A DNA stretch of 64,000 bases from Gnetum montanum (Eukaryota > Streptophyta > Gnetopsida > Gnetales > Gnetaceae). Below are positions 47,503 through 57,740 of the stretch, piece by piece. The notes beneath the pieces were generated by a model. It made no database searches. It was not told the DNA's origin and saw only the letters and a program-made list of their open reading frames with translations. The DNA lies in assembly GCA_015680685.1 (NCBI GenBank), contig MNCI01025384.1:197394-261393 (forward strand), read 5' to 3'. The position numbers were made by a program, and so were the translations under genes. How positions within the stretch are numbered: the first letter of the stretch is position 1; the number at the start of each line of letters is the position of its first letter.

Positions 47503-48397
47503 NAACAAGAAAAGAAAGAACACTGTTGTAATGTTAGAGGGTCTCAGTGAACTCAGTGAGGGTTTTGACGATGGTAAAACTGTAACTCCAGATTAGGACT
47601 GCTATCAGCTGTTTCTTGTGCTGCCGCCTATCTGTTGCTGGCCCATGGGATTCATTGAATTATGGTGCTGTTTCTGTGGTTTTCCAATTGTGGGTATTTC
47701 AAATTTTGGGGGGGTTTTCTTGCATTGTTATCAATCCACATCACACATAACAGCAGCAGAGCAGTCAAAGACGACTCTCCACCGCTTTTGACGGTTAAAG
47801 AGCTCCAGCCTGTGCTGGGTCTGGGTTGGGTTCGGTACACATCCACACACAAAAAAAAATCAAGGCCATCTGCAATTTGGAAGTACTACTACTAGTAGCA
47901 CAGCCCAACCCAAAAAAAGCTCACCCACCATCAATTAAAGAAAACAAACTCTGAAGTCTGAACCCAAACCCAGTTGCTGCAGCAAAATGAATGAATGATC
48001 CAGGTTCACCCAAAGCAAGCCGGGAGAGCTATCAAACTTTTGAATAATCTATCATCCTATCCTGGGTCCGTGTGGCTGTGCACGAAATCCCATCATTTTT
48101 ATTAAATTTTGTTGGGCAGTTTTCAAGCAAGCCAGGACAAGAGGCACATATGTGAATGCACATGCACTGTTGCCCTCCATTTTTGGGCAAGAAAAACAAA
48201 AGATTTATGAGAGCTGCGACTGCCAGCTCCTTCTTGCAGGGGATGGGATATAGACATGATTTCTGTTTTAATGGTTTTTTGGCGTATGAATGAGAGAGTC
48301 CGCTTCCTGGTTTTGGAGTGTTTTTGCTACTTCTTCCTCTTTCTCCTCCTGACCTCCTCCATTGCTGGGCCAGCACGTGGGACTTGTCAGAGGTGAN
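47503..48397. other. Probable misoriented contig bounded by single N bases
   Basis: Ns occur at 47503 and 48397. The piece between them (893 bases) is 347 bases of new sequence plus the reverse complement of the preceding 546 bases. Reversed, it would overlap the left contig perfectly and extend it by 347 bases. The simplest reading is an unmerged, inverted contig in the scaffold. Confidence 0.8.
47851..48396 (-). repeat. Right arm of the 546-bp inverted repeat
   Basis: Reverse complement of 46957-47502. It ends exactly at the N at 48397. The spacer 47504-47850 is not repeated. Confidence 0.95.
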
Positions 48398-49051
48398 GTA
48401 TCCTCAACGTACAGGTCCCCGTACACGCTCGGCTGGCATGTCGGATAATACTGCTACCCAGTACAAATATACGGCGAAACATGTGTACAAGTTTCTGAAT
48501 CTACGCGTTACAAACAGTTATTTCTGGGATTCATTGTTCCGACCGGGGGTAAAATTTGATCGACATGCTTTGATTTTGATTCAAACAATCACAGACCTGC
48601 GAATATGGTTCAAATGCAGAACCCCAACAAGCTGTAAGCATTAGATGCATTTTTCAAGGACAGCCACAGCTGCATGATATTTGACATTTCATGGTAAATT
48701 TTATGAAATGCCGTATAAAGTTTTTAGCTTTGGATGAGCATCAGTGGTGGGTGGTGGTGGGTAGAGAGTAGAATTGGACATGTTCATTGACTGACCCAAG
48801 TACGTGGAATAAACATTGGAGGAGGATCATGTGTGGTTACATCTACTATAGTAGGTTGCCGGTGAAATTCTTGAATGAATATCGCATTATCAAAGTTAGG
48901 GTAGGGTATTGTTGTGGAAGTAACAACAATGCCTTTTTACCAAAACACGACACCAAATGATCCTACTAAACATTATGTTAACCATACAAAAGAATTAGGG
49001 CAACAAGCTTGATTTTAGAATTCTGCACTATGAGTTATAGAGTTATGTAGT

Positions 49052-49465
49052 AATTTAATGATGGAGTGACTTGGCATTTTTGGTGTTTAATCCATGCAGC
49101 ATTGTTATAAAGCTCTTCATTGAAGAAAACTGTCATAGAGAACTCAGGTAGCCAACCCAAGTTTGTTGAGATAATGCTAGTATGATGATGATGAACCCAT
49201 ACAAGATAATTGCAAATAGATCAACTTCTCGCTCTTTATAAAAGGGAATGAAAAAAGAATATATAGCAATTTAATGATGGAGTAGGTTGGCATTTTTGGT
49301 GTTTAACCCATGCAGCATCATTATAAAGCTCTTCTTTGAAGAAAACTGTCAAAGAGAACTAGGTAGCCAACCTAAGTTTGTTGAGATAAGACTAGTATGA
49401 TGATGATGAACCCATACAAGATAATTGCAAATAGATCAAATTTTTGCTATTTATAAAAGGGAATG
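49052..49465 (+). repeat. Direct repeat, about 215 bp, two copies in tandem
   Basis: AATTTAATGATGGAGT starts at 49052 and 49268. The copies stay colinear through GAAGAAAACTGTCA, GTATGATGATGATGAACC and TATAAAAGGGAATG (ends 49250 and 49465), with scattered substitutions and single-base indels. Confidence 0.9.
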
Positions 49466-50317
49466 GCAAATCATCACTGAATTTACCTTAACCTTATTTT
49501 GTTGAGAAAAGGGATGGATTATGATGAACCCATTAAGTCAAGGACAATTACCATTAGCATAGCCAGTAAGAAAGCATAAAACACTAAAAGTGAGTTTGAA
49601 GACTTTGCAATCCCGTTCATTCTTTAGCAAGATCATGATACATACAGGTAATAATGCTGGTTGGCCAGAGTTAACCGAAGAAATGAATTAATCACCGACC
49701 CAATATTTGTGACCCATACTACATATCGGTACATTTACCCATGTTCACAGAAAGTGGGACGCAGCAATAAACAAAAACAAGTTAAGGCATTGAGTCTTTT
49801 AAGGAAGAACGGGCAGCTTGACTTGAAATAAAAAGCAGTCATAGGCCCATTTCAGGCATCAAGCGGCACTGTTTTCTTAATTGATCTCCACTTTACTCCC
49901 CTGCTTATCCTAATCCACCCACCCACGCTCCCTCCCTCCATATTCCCTAGTTGCTGCTGGGTTTTGCTTTTCCCTGTTTTTTGTTAGCGCTGTTTTGCAT
50001 TTTCCTAGGGATAAGAGATAAACCAACCAAAACAAGAATAATAATAATCCAGGAAGCTTTCGGTAGATGTCAATTTTTTTGTGGGTGGTTCTGGTTATCG
50101 AGAATAATGATGATGGTTTATGAGCCTACGTGCTGCTGCTGCTAGAACTTTGACCACCCTCGTGCAATGTGCTTTGAAAGAAATCAATCAATCAAGGAAG
50201 GGGCTAAGCAAGCAGCCAGAAAGCAGATGAGGTGGGACAGTGAGATGGTGGGGAATCACTCAGTCACAGGATACATTCATATTCATGCATAGAAGGATGG
50301 ATAGGTTAGAATAAGGT

Positions 50318-50386
50318 TTTTGTTGGTTTGCTCCACTGTTATATTCTGGTCCTGGGTTGCTGCTGTGGGAAAGCAAACCAACAAAA
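50318..50386. repeat. Short inverted repeat, 15-bp stem
   Basis: TTTGTTGGTTTGCT-type arm at 50318-50332 is the exact reverse complement of AGCAAACCAACAAAA at 50372-50386, with a 39-base loop. Confidence 0.8.
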
Positions 50387-51617
50387 CAACATCCCTGGTG
50401 TGCTTTGAAATGTTGTCTGCTTTCAACCAAACATGATGCATTGGCATTTGGCACCAGGCCTTCCTACAATCTTCTTCCTCCTCACATTAGTGTAGGGTCA
50501 ATCTCAGCTTCTTCCATGACTCATGGCTGTACCAACAACCTCAACAACAAATCATATCATATGGCCATGCTTGCAGTGTGAGTTATCATCATGGCCTTAT
50601 TATATTTGATTGAGAATTTCTATTCCCATAAAATGATGATTACATAATTTGATGGGTCTCCTCCTCCTCCTCCACAACCTAAATGCTGCATCTTCTGGAG
50701 CAAGCTAAGATACCATGATCATTATGGCAATGGAGATGGGAATGGATTCAAGTACAAGCATGGATTCCATGCCCATTATTTCTTACTCATTCTTCTTCCA
50801 TTCCATTCATTCATCCATCCATGGATTGCAAGCTAAGACAAGAAAACATCATACCTAGTTCCCCACCATCATAGATTCAAGATTGAGCTACTGAAATCCC
50901 TGTATCTGCATCATCAGCAAACCATTAGTGCAGCATACATTTGCCGGCTTCTTGCCCGTCTGTTTCACGAACATGTTAATATAGCCCTTTCTCAGAGATC
51001 ATAGATGGAAACAAGAATAACGAACATATATGATGGTGCAACGGCTGAAAACATAATCATGAATAATTTCCACCAAATATTAAACATTTTTCCTATTAAG
51101 AGATTGAGGATGCTTTATGGCATTGTCATCCAGGAATGCTAATGTAGATGGGTAACCTAAAGTTTGAAGAAAAGCCAAGAACATTGAAATTTTGGTTGTC
51201 CAGAAGCCAAAAACAAAGAAGACAAACAATTCATAACCTCAAACACGTTTCAGGCAAGGCTGATTTATGCTCAAGTAAATTTGACCATATCCCATAATAC
51301 AAAAGTTTGAAAGGGATTGGCAACCCACAGCTTGACGAAGATGAAAGTGATCACATTAGTTGTTCAAAGACCATTGGTGATTTTACGCGTAAATTTGAAG
51401 GTTAGATTCCTTGCTTCATGACGTCGAATGAATGGCGCTTTTGATTCAAATATTCAAAGTGGCCTACCTGCAAAATTACGATGATAAAATGATTAAGATT
51501 ACTTGTAACTGGTCGATTTTCGTTTGAAATTATAAGTTAATAAGGGGTATAATTTTGGCCGAGATTTTGGCAGCGAGGCAAACTACCAGCCCTGTAAAGA
51601 GAGTCTCCTTTCGTTGT

Positions 51618-51906
51618 TTAATAATTTTATAGGAGGGTAAGTTACTCAGTGTTGGACTTTGTCAACATAATTAAATAGTTATGGTCATCATGATGCCTCG
51701 CTGAGAGATAACCTTTCCAGGGGGATTATTATTTTGGTTAAGATAAGGTACATTGGTTTTGATTTTTTAATAATTTTATAGGAGCGTTCAGTTGGACTTT
51801 GTCAACATAATTAAATAGTTATGGTCATCATGATGGGTAGGTAAGAGATAACCTTTCCAGGGGGATTATTATTTTAGTTAAGATAAGGTACATTGGTTTT
51901 GATTTT
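51618..51906 (+). repeat. Direct repeat, about 149-bp period, two copies
   Basis: TTAATAATTTTATAGGAG occurs at 51618 and 51767. Each is followed by TTGGACTTTGTCAACATAAT, a shared ATGGTCATCATGATG and AGATAACCTTTCCAGGGGGA, and ends TTGGTTTTGATTTTT. The second copy lacks about 10 bases after the GGAG. Confidence 0.9.
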
Positions 51907-52059
51907 TGTTTTCAATATGAAAAAACAATTCTAAGTGAAACAATTTGAGATTTTATTAATTTAAAAAATATAAAAGATTCTCTTGAACAAATAATTGTCA
52001 TTCTAAGATTATAGTTAAGATTTTTTACTTTATAACTCACTGTTGCTCAATAAAATTTA

Positions 52060-52130
52060 ACCTATGATTTAGGGTTGACATGCCAAGACCCTTACCACTA
52101 GGGTAACACCTCATTGTTAACCTAATATTC
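52060..52130 (-). repeat. tRNA-derived SINE-like fragment (minus strand)
   Basis: On the minus strand CCTAGTGGTAAGGGTCTTGG resembles a tRNA A box and a GGTTAAATTTT-like B box lies about 35 bases on. Weak and without flanking duplications. Confidence 0.3.
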
Positions 52131-52364
52131 CTACCTAGATTTTTAATAGTAAAGTCCTATTTTATGCTTTATTTAGTGATACAACATGCTTATTATATTT
52201 AAGCCATTTTCAACTAAAACTAAAATTAAGATTAAAAGAACTTAAGATTTGTCTTTATTATATAAGATTTGGATTTACATCAACATCTTTCACTTGAACC
52301 CAAAATTCATTCTATAATACTCTAGAATATTGGTTTGCGTAACAACTCCTATTATAAATAGCCA

Positions 52365-52445
52365 ATAATAAGGTATTAGCTTAGTGGTAAGAGCTTCCAC
52401 ATGGAAATTAAGGACACAAGTTCAATTCTAATGAATTATGCTAAG
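52365..52445 (+). repeat. tRNA-derived SINE-like fragment
   Basis: TTAGCTTAGTGGTAAGAGC fits a polymerase III A box (TRGCNNAGTGG). AGTTCAATTCT about 35 bases later fits a B box (GGTTCRANNCC). The cloverleaf acceptor stem does not form, so it is not a working tRNA. Confidence 0.4.
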
Positions 52446-52785
52446 TTATGGATTTAGAAAAATCAGAAATTAGTGATACCATAACCTTAGTTAAAGTAAT
52501 CCAAGGTTTGCAAAGAAGCATGTTATATAACATGCAAATAGGTATAACATTCATGCATGTTGGAACTCAACCTACTCAAGGAATGATCAATGCCATCAAT
52601 TTCCTATTAGTGTCTAAAAATTTATGTATTTAATATTTTGCATCAATATTTTACAAGAGTGAAGCTTTTAAAACAAATGTAAAAAGTAACAAAAGGTCAT
52701 TTGTATACCATGATATAGTAGCACTAGTCAAAGCAATTGGATTACATACACCAAAAGCCCCAAAGTAGCAGGTTATATCCTTACA

Positions 52786-53607
52786 TCATAAGCAATGATT
52801 ATTTGGTAAGCCTAGCTAACGATATCGAATACATGATATCATGGTTCTTGTGTAAGCCTATAAATACCACATTTGGGTGCACAAGAAGGGGGGAGTAAGT
52901 TTAGTGTTAGAGTAGAGTCTTTTTGTCATTTTTTAGTTCATCTCAACCCTTTCCCCTAGTGCATGCTCGTAGTGTGATGATTGTAATTGTACAACACCTT
53001 TATTTGAGTGTGACATACTTGGACACACGCATGACCAGCAATAAAGATCGAGATTACTTCATCATTGCAACATTCACTTACTTTTAATTGTTTATTGTTC
53101 TTGTTATTTATTATTTTCTTAATTAATATTTCTTACCCTTCATTTACTATCCCTGTTACTAAACACAAAATGAGTACGACTTAATCAAGAGCATTTAAGT
53201 GTGACTACTTGGTAACCTAGTAGCGTATCTAGGAGCGCTCAAGTAATATATGCTTGGTAATCCTAGAAGTAGCACACGAGGTCCAAGATGTGTACGGATA
53301 ATTAAGGACAGATGCTCATTGCACTTAGGCTAGTTTAGATTCTCTTCTCCCATTCCCTCTTAGCTTAATCAAAGTTATTTTCCATTGTCTTTAGGAGTAG
53401 CACTAGTTTAGGACCACATCATACTCCTCACTCTAGACTAAACCATATGTGACAAAGCAAATACTAGTCCAGGTGGGAAGATAGCAAACTGCGATCAACG
53501 TGTGACTATCTAGATACCACAACTAGCCCATCTGCGGAGTTCGACCGAATCATGCGTGAACGCTCATATTCGTATGGTTGAGTGTAGGGGTATCTTGCCA
53601 CTCATCA
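52786..53607 (+). mobile_element. 5' LTR of G5
   Basis: From CCTAGCTAACGATATCG (about 52817) onward it is colinear with 60715-61588. It contains CCTATAAATACCAC, and ends GGGGTATCTTGCCACTCATCA. It lacks about 50 bases of GATATC-type repeats found in the 3' LTR, and its first 30 bases are diverged, so the left edge is approximate. Confidence 0.85.
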
Positions 53608-53608
53608 T

Positions 53609-53626
53609 TGGCACCGTTGCCGGGGA
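53609..53626 (+). other. G5 primer-binding site (tRNA-Asp-like)
   Basis: TGGCACCGTTGCCGGGGA is the best-preserved primer-binding site in the window. It differs at one base from TGGCGCCGTTGCCGGGGA, the complement of a plant tRNA-Asp 3' end as I recall it. Confidence 0.8.
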
Positions 53627-53879
53627 TGATGCTAGTTATTTAGATTAGTTATATCATACAAGATTACTATAACAAAGTATTCACGATATATCTTTTAAAA
53701 AGAAGTAATTTCAATTAAGTCACAATAATGTCTCTCTCACAAGACTATGATAACGCAACAACTAGTAAGGTAATTCATTAGAGAACCAACGAATTATATG
53801 ATGATGAAGATGAAGTTTGGAGTACTCAATCTTATGCAGGGGTCTCCTATGTACATAAACAAAGACAACATTGTCCTAG

Positions 53880-55761
53880 CTCACAAATTCATAACTTGCC
53901 TAGTGATGATGAACCCCTATTGGCCACTAAGAGCCTAATGCATATACAAGAGGCTATTCAAATATCCTGCAGGCATTGCAAGGAAAGCCATCTACCCAGG
54001 CTTGATTTAAACAACTTTTCCAAATTTTTAGGAGGCTATGATTTAGATCTGCAACATCATTTACAAGCCTTCCATGTTGCCTATGTATGGAACAATATTG
54101 ATAATGGATGGAAAAACTTAAGCTCTTTCCTATGATACTTGTTGGCCAAGCAAAAGTATGGTACAGGTCCTTATGACCAAAATCAATTTGACATTGGTTA
54201 ACAATGGTAGAACTCTTCAACAAAAGATATCAAACTTATGCAAGAGTATCAACCTTGAGGAGACAAATCCAAGAGTGGAAACAAGGGCAACATGAACCCT
54301 TGGACATGGCCTTAGAAAGATACTATTCATTGATAAACAATTGCCCAGGCCATGGGTTTTCTGAGGAAAGGCTAATGTACCACATCATGGATGGGCTCTG
54401 CAATGAGACAAGGGAGACCCTAGGGATGTATGCCCGAGGTCAACTATATGAGCTATGAACCCACCAATTCCAAGAGCTTACTAAGAGGGTAACAAAAGAA
54501 GAAGGAGAAATGGCTAAATGGGAGAATGTTGTAAGCTCTCAATGGGATCAAAATCTCGAATTAGCAAAGGTCCATGATCATGAAGAGGAGAAATCAACTC
54601 ATCTCAAGAAGGTGGAATCATCTTTGCCCAATACTACAATCACTAGATGAAATTGAGGCAAAGTTCAATAAGATGATGGAATGGATACATGAAAAATGCG
54701 AAGAATATGCCAACATTATGAGAGGTAGAGCCATGATAAACCAAGTAGGATAAAAAACCCTTAGACAATCGAAAAGAAGGGTTTAAGATAATACGAACTC
54801 AACTGCTAATCATATGTATCAATGTAACATTTTCCTATACGATCACCCCAAAGGTCAATGCCCAATCCTATCACATTTACTTGAGCATTGGGGAAGAATG
54901 TTACATCTAGAGTTCGTACAAAAATACTATGTTCAGTCATAGTGGCAAAAATCCCAATCGTGGGGGAGGCCATCCCCAAACTAGTCACACCCTTCATATC
55001 ATCCAAACCTAAGCGCTTCTCAGGTTCAACATCCTGTTTTCCCAACTGGGTCAACATCCTCTATCTCACCACATTGTTATCATTCTCCTAAGTATTATCA
55101 ACCCATATCCTATCCAACATGATCACCACCTCATGTGCCTTACACTTCTCTTCACCCTCAATATTCTTATCCTTCACCTCCTTCTACATCTCCACCAATT
55201 GTACCAGAAGGTTTTGCATCATAACACCAACCCACAAATGTTACTTGTGCTACTACAGTTAGTAGTAGTGGAGGTCCTCCACAACATCAAATGCATCCTT
55301 TCTGTAGGCATGACCAAAGAAAGAGACAACATGGTTCCGAAACCACTACACCCTCCAACCAAGTGCAAGTTCAACATTGTGATGCATTTTTCTCCTCGAA
55401 CACAACACCTCCTATTACCTTATTAGGGCCACCAATCAACACTCCAACAACCATGCGGCCCAATGAATATAACCATGTAGGGAGACATATCGATCCTTGC
55501 ATACCAACTTACGGTCATGGGTGTTGTAGTGGGTCAAATCCTTATCACATGACTACATCTCATAATTTGCCTCATTATGCCTACTTTAATCAAGTGTGTG
55601 AATCCCAAATTGGGTACAATCCAAACACCACATCAAAGGACACCCAGTGGTTTGGATATGACTATACTCCAATATTTCCAAAATGCATGGATCCAACCAT
55701 TCCATTTATTAATTCTCACTATGATTAAAAGTTTAGTTATGGGGGATATCCCCCATTCTAA
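53880..55761 (+). pseudogene. gag: Gag of G5, frameshifted
   Basis: N-terminal block LDLNNFSKFLGGYDLDLQHH in the frame from 53896. A frameshift precedes the Retrotrans_gag core from 54204 (MVELFNKRYQTYARV, LDMALERYYSL, HIMDGLCNETRETLG). A knuckle-like C-x2-C/H/C region lies near 54830-54870. The Pro, Gln, His and Tyr-rich tail includes 55291-55728 and ends at CCCATTCTAA (TAA at 55759), the same end as G3 gag. At least two frameshifts and several stops. Confidence 0.8.
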
Positions 55762-57100
55762 CAAATAGAATTAATAAATGTTTTTTCTTTTCTTTAATTT
55801 TACAATTTTTTGTTTTCTAGTTTTTCATCTTTCAATTTGTTATTTTATCTTTATATTTTTTGTTTTAGCTTTTTATTTATTATTTTTTCTTTTTATCATT
55901 TTATCTTTTTATGGGTAATCTCATCTATGAATAAAACACTCATGTGACTCGTTGGTTGAGGTGTTGTTCTTTGCTATCAAGTATTGAGTAACTAATTATT
56001 TGGATAGCAAGCCCATCACATCCACCCAACCATTCTATTAATAAGAGGTGATACTCTGGGTACGATGATATTCTTGACATCATTAAAACTTAAAGTAATT
56101 CTGTGCTCATTATATCCAGAGCGAAGAAGGATGGACCAAGAGGGAATGGCCAGGGTGTGGCATTAAGGGAACTTTTGGATTATCTTTGGTGACATCTGTA
56201 GGAGTTACCATGNATCTAATGAAAAATGGGAGTAAGAGTAATAAAGGTACTCACTTAAGAAAACCAATGCTATTCTATTCTAGGGGGTTCCATTGGAAAG
56301 ACATGCACCCATGCCTAAAGGTAGGCGGCTTCTTTGGATTAAGCATTCAAAAAAATGAAAAAAAAGGTAAAAAAAAGAAAAGATCAAGAAAAAACTGCCA
56401 CAAAGAAATTCCAAATCACTCCTTCCTTGAACAAAATGCCAAGCGATCGTATGCCTTGTTGTCATGGTACTCTTATGGTTGTTCATCATGGGATGAAACA
56501 ATGCGATGTCACTGATTGGAGGAATGGACTTGGTCTTGATTTTGGAGCAATGGGCTAATGACACATTAATCACATCCTACACTTAGGATTTATTGTGCCC
56601 TGGGTCAGTTACCTCATGTCCCAATCTCTACAATCCCTTCTATGATTCATCCCATCTTGCTGTTGATGTATTTGTGACTCGTGTCTTGTGTAGCATTGAA
56701 TTCATATCTCATAACAGTGGTATCTACATGTGTGTGTTTTGTGGGACTGGTGTGGATTTTATTTACCCCTTTTAGTGCCTACGAACATTTTTAGGTGTGG
56801 TTACGTAAGGGCGTTATAGGTTGGAACCTACTTTGGGGAGGACCCACTTGTGTAACCTTTGTAATTTACACTCATTGCACATCATCATCACATCATTTTA
56901 TACCCTCCGAGCACTACATTGCTAAATCTATTCTTTCCTTTATCATCCTTTTAATTCCAACATTCCTATGCACCAGAACATGTCCTTTTTCCTCATTCTA
57001 TTCATAAATTTCATTATCAGATTCTACCCCATTATACTTTTTATGCCTCCCGGTCTATTCAACGTTACCTTGGACCTTTCCAGTTACCCTCAAATCCTTC
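55762..57100 (+). other. Post-gag spacer of G5
   Basis: T-rich block, then GGGTGTGGCATTAAGGGAAC near 56153 and ATGGTACTCTTATGGTTGTTCATC...GCGATGTCACT near 56465-56515, both also in the G1 post-integrase spacer. Contains a single N at 56212 and a lysine-codon-rich A tract at 56350-56400. No coding frame is convincing. Confidence 0.6.
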
Positions 57101-57149
57101 ATTTTTAGCCTTGGAAATTTAGAAATTGATTAATTTTACTAAGTACCCT

Positions 57150-57740
57150 ATTTTCAATAGGCCTCGATATTGGGTACACAATATCGGGTCCACGCTATCG
57201 AGTACACGATATCACATCCATAAAAACTATATATATGGACCCCTTGCACATGTCAACATCATTTTACACTATTCATGCGAGGGGAATTGTTCAAATTTTC
57301 TTCCACGAACTTGCTAGCTTGTGCACCTATTGTTCAAGCCTCCATAACTTGCTCGTTAATGCTCTGATTCCCATTTCTATTGAACCTATCTAAACTCGGA
57401 GTGTTCAGCTTAGTCATGGGGGAAGGGTACGCTCCAAGTTACGCATAATTTTTCCAAAATTTATCATCGCTCAAAGGATATCATAAAGGGTAAATGATCG
57501 TAGAATTGTTAAACACATTTCCAAATCAACTTTCTCTCTTCACTCATACCATGAGAATTTATTTTTGGAGCCACCTAATCAAATTGGGCCTAATATCAAA
57601 AATTTTAGGGAACGTTTTCATAAAATCTCCTAACTTTGGATCACACAAAATAAAAAATGAATTCATTAAAGGCAAGAAGTAAGGGTATAAGTCACATTTT
57701 GTAAATAACCTTACTAATAGTTAGCCCCATGTGATTGCAG
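57150..57740 (+). promoter_or_regulatory. Internal U3-like repeats, TATA box and splice-acceptor-like site before the accessory ORF
   Basis: 57160-57215 has four spaced GATATT/GATATC-type units (CTCGATATTGGGTACAC, AATATCGGGTCCACG, CTATCGAGTACACG, ATATCACATCC) like those in the U3 of the G5 3' LTR (60736-60830). A strong TATA box, ACTATATATATGG, follows at about 57226. The ATG at 57741 is preceded immediately by TGTGATTGCAG, which fits a plant 3' splice site. Inference: the accessory ORF could be expressed from an internal promoter, from a spliced mRNA, or both. Confidence 0.45.

Larger units (their letters stand above)
48398..52785. other. Right part of gene island, no gene identified
   Basis: Sequence after the N at 48397 begins a different, somewhat GC-richer stretch (to about 48640). 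I recognise no protein domain in it. The rest holds the direct repeats at 49052-49465 and 51618-51906, CT-rich DNA at 49900-49980, (CTC)n at 50659-50673 and a 15-bp hairpin at 50318-50386. It may include UTRs or introns of an unrecognised gene. Confidence 0.4.

Noticed and set aside
52365-52445. Functional tRNA gene
   Set aside because: A- and B-box-like motifs are present but acceptor and anticodon stems do not pair.
25806-56212. Single Ns at 25806 and 56212 as further contig joins
   Set aside because: Homology to related elements runs across 25806, and 56212 lies in continuous spacer without any duplicated or inverted flank, unlike 47503 and 48397.
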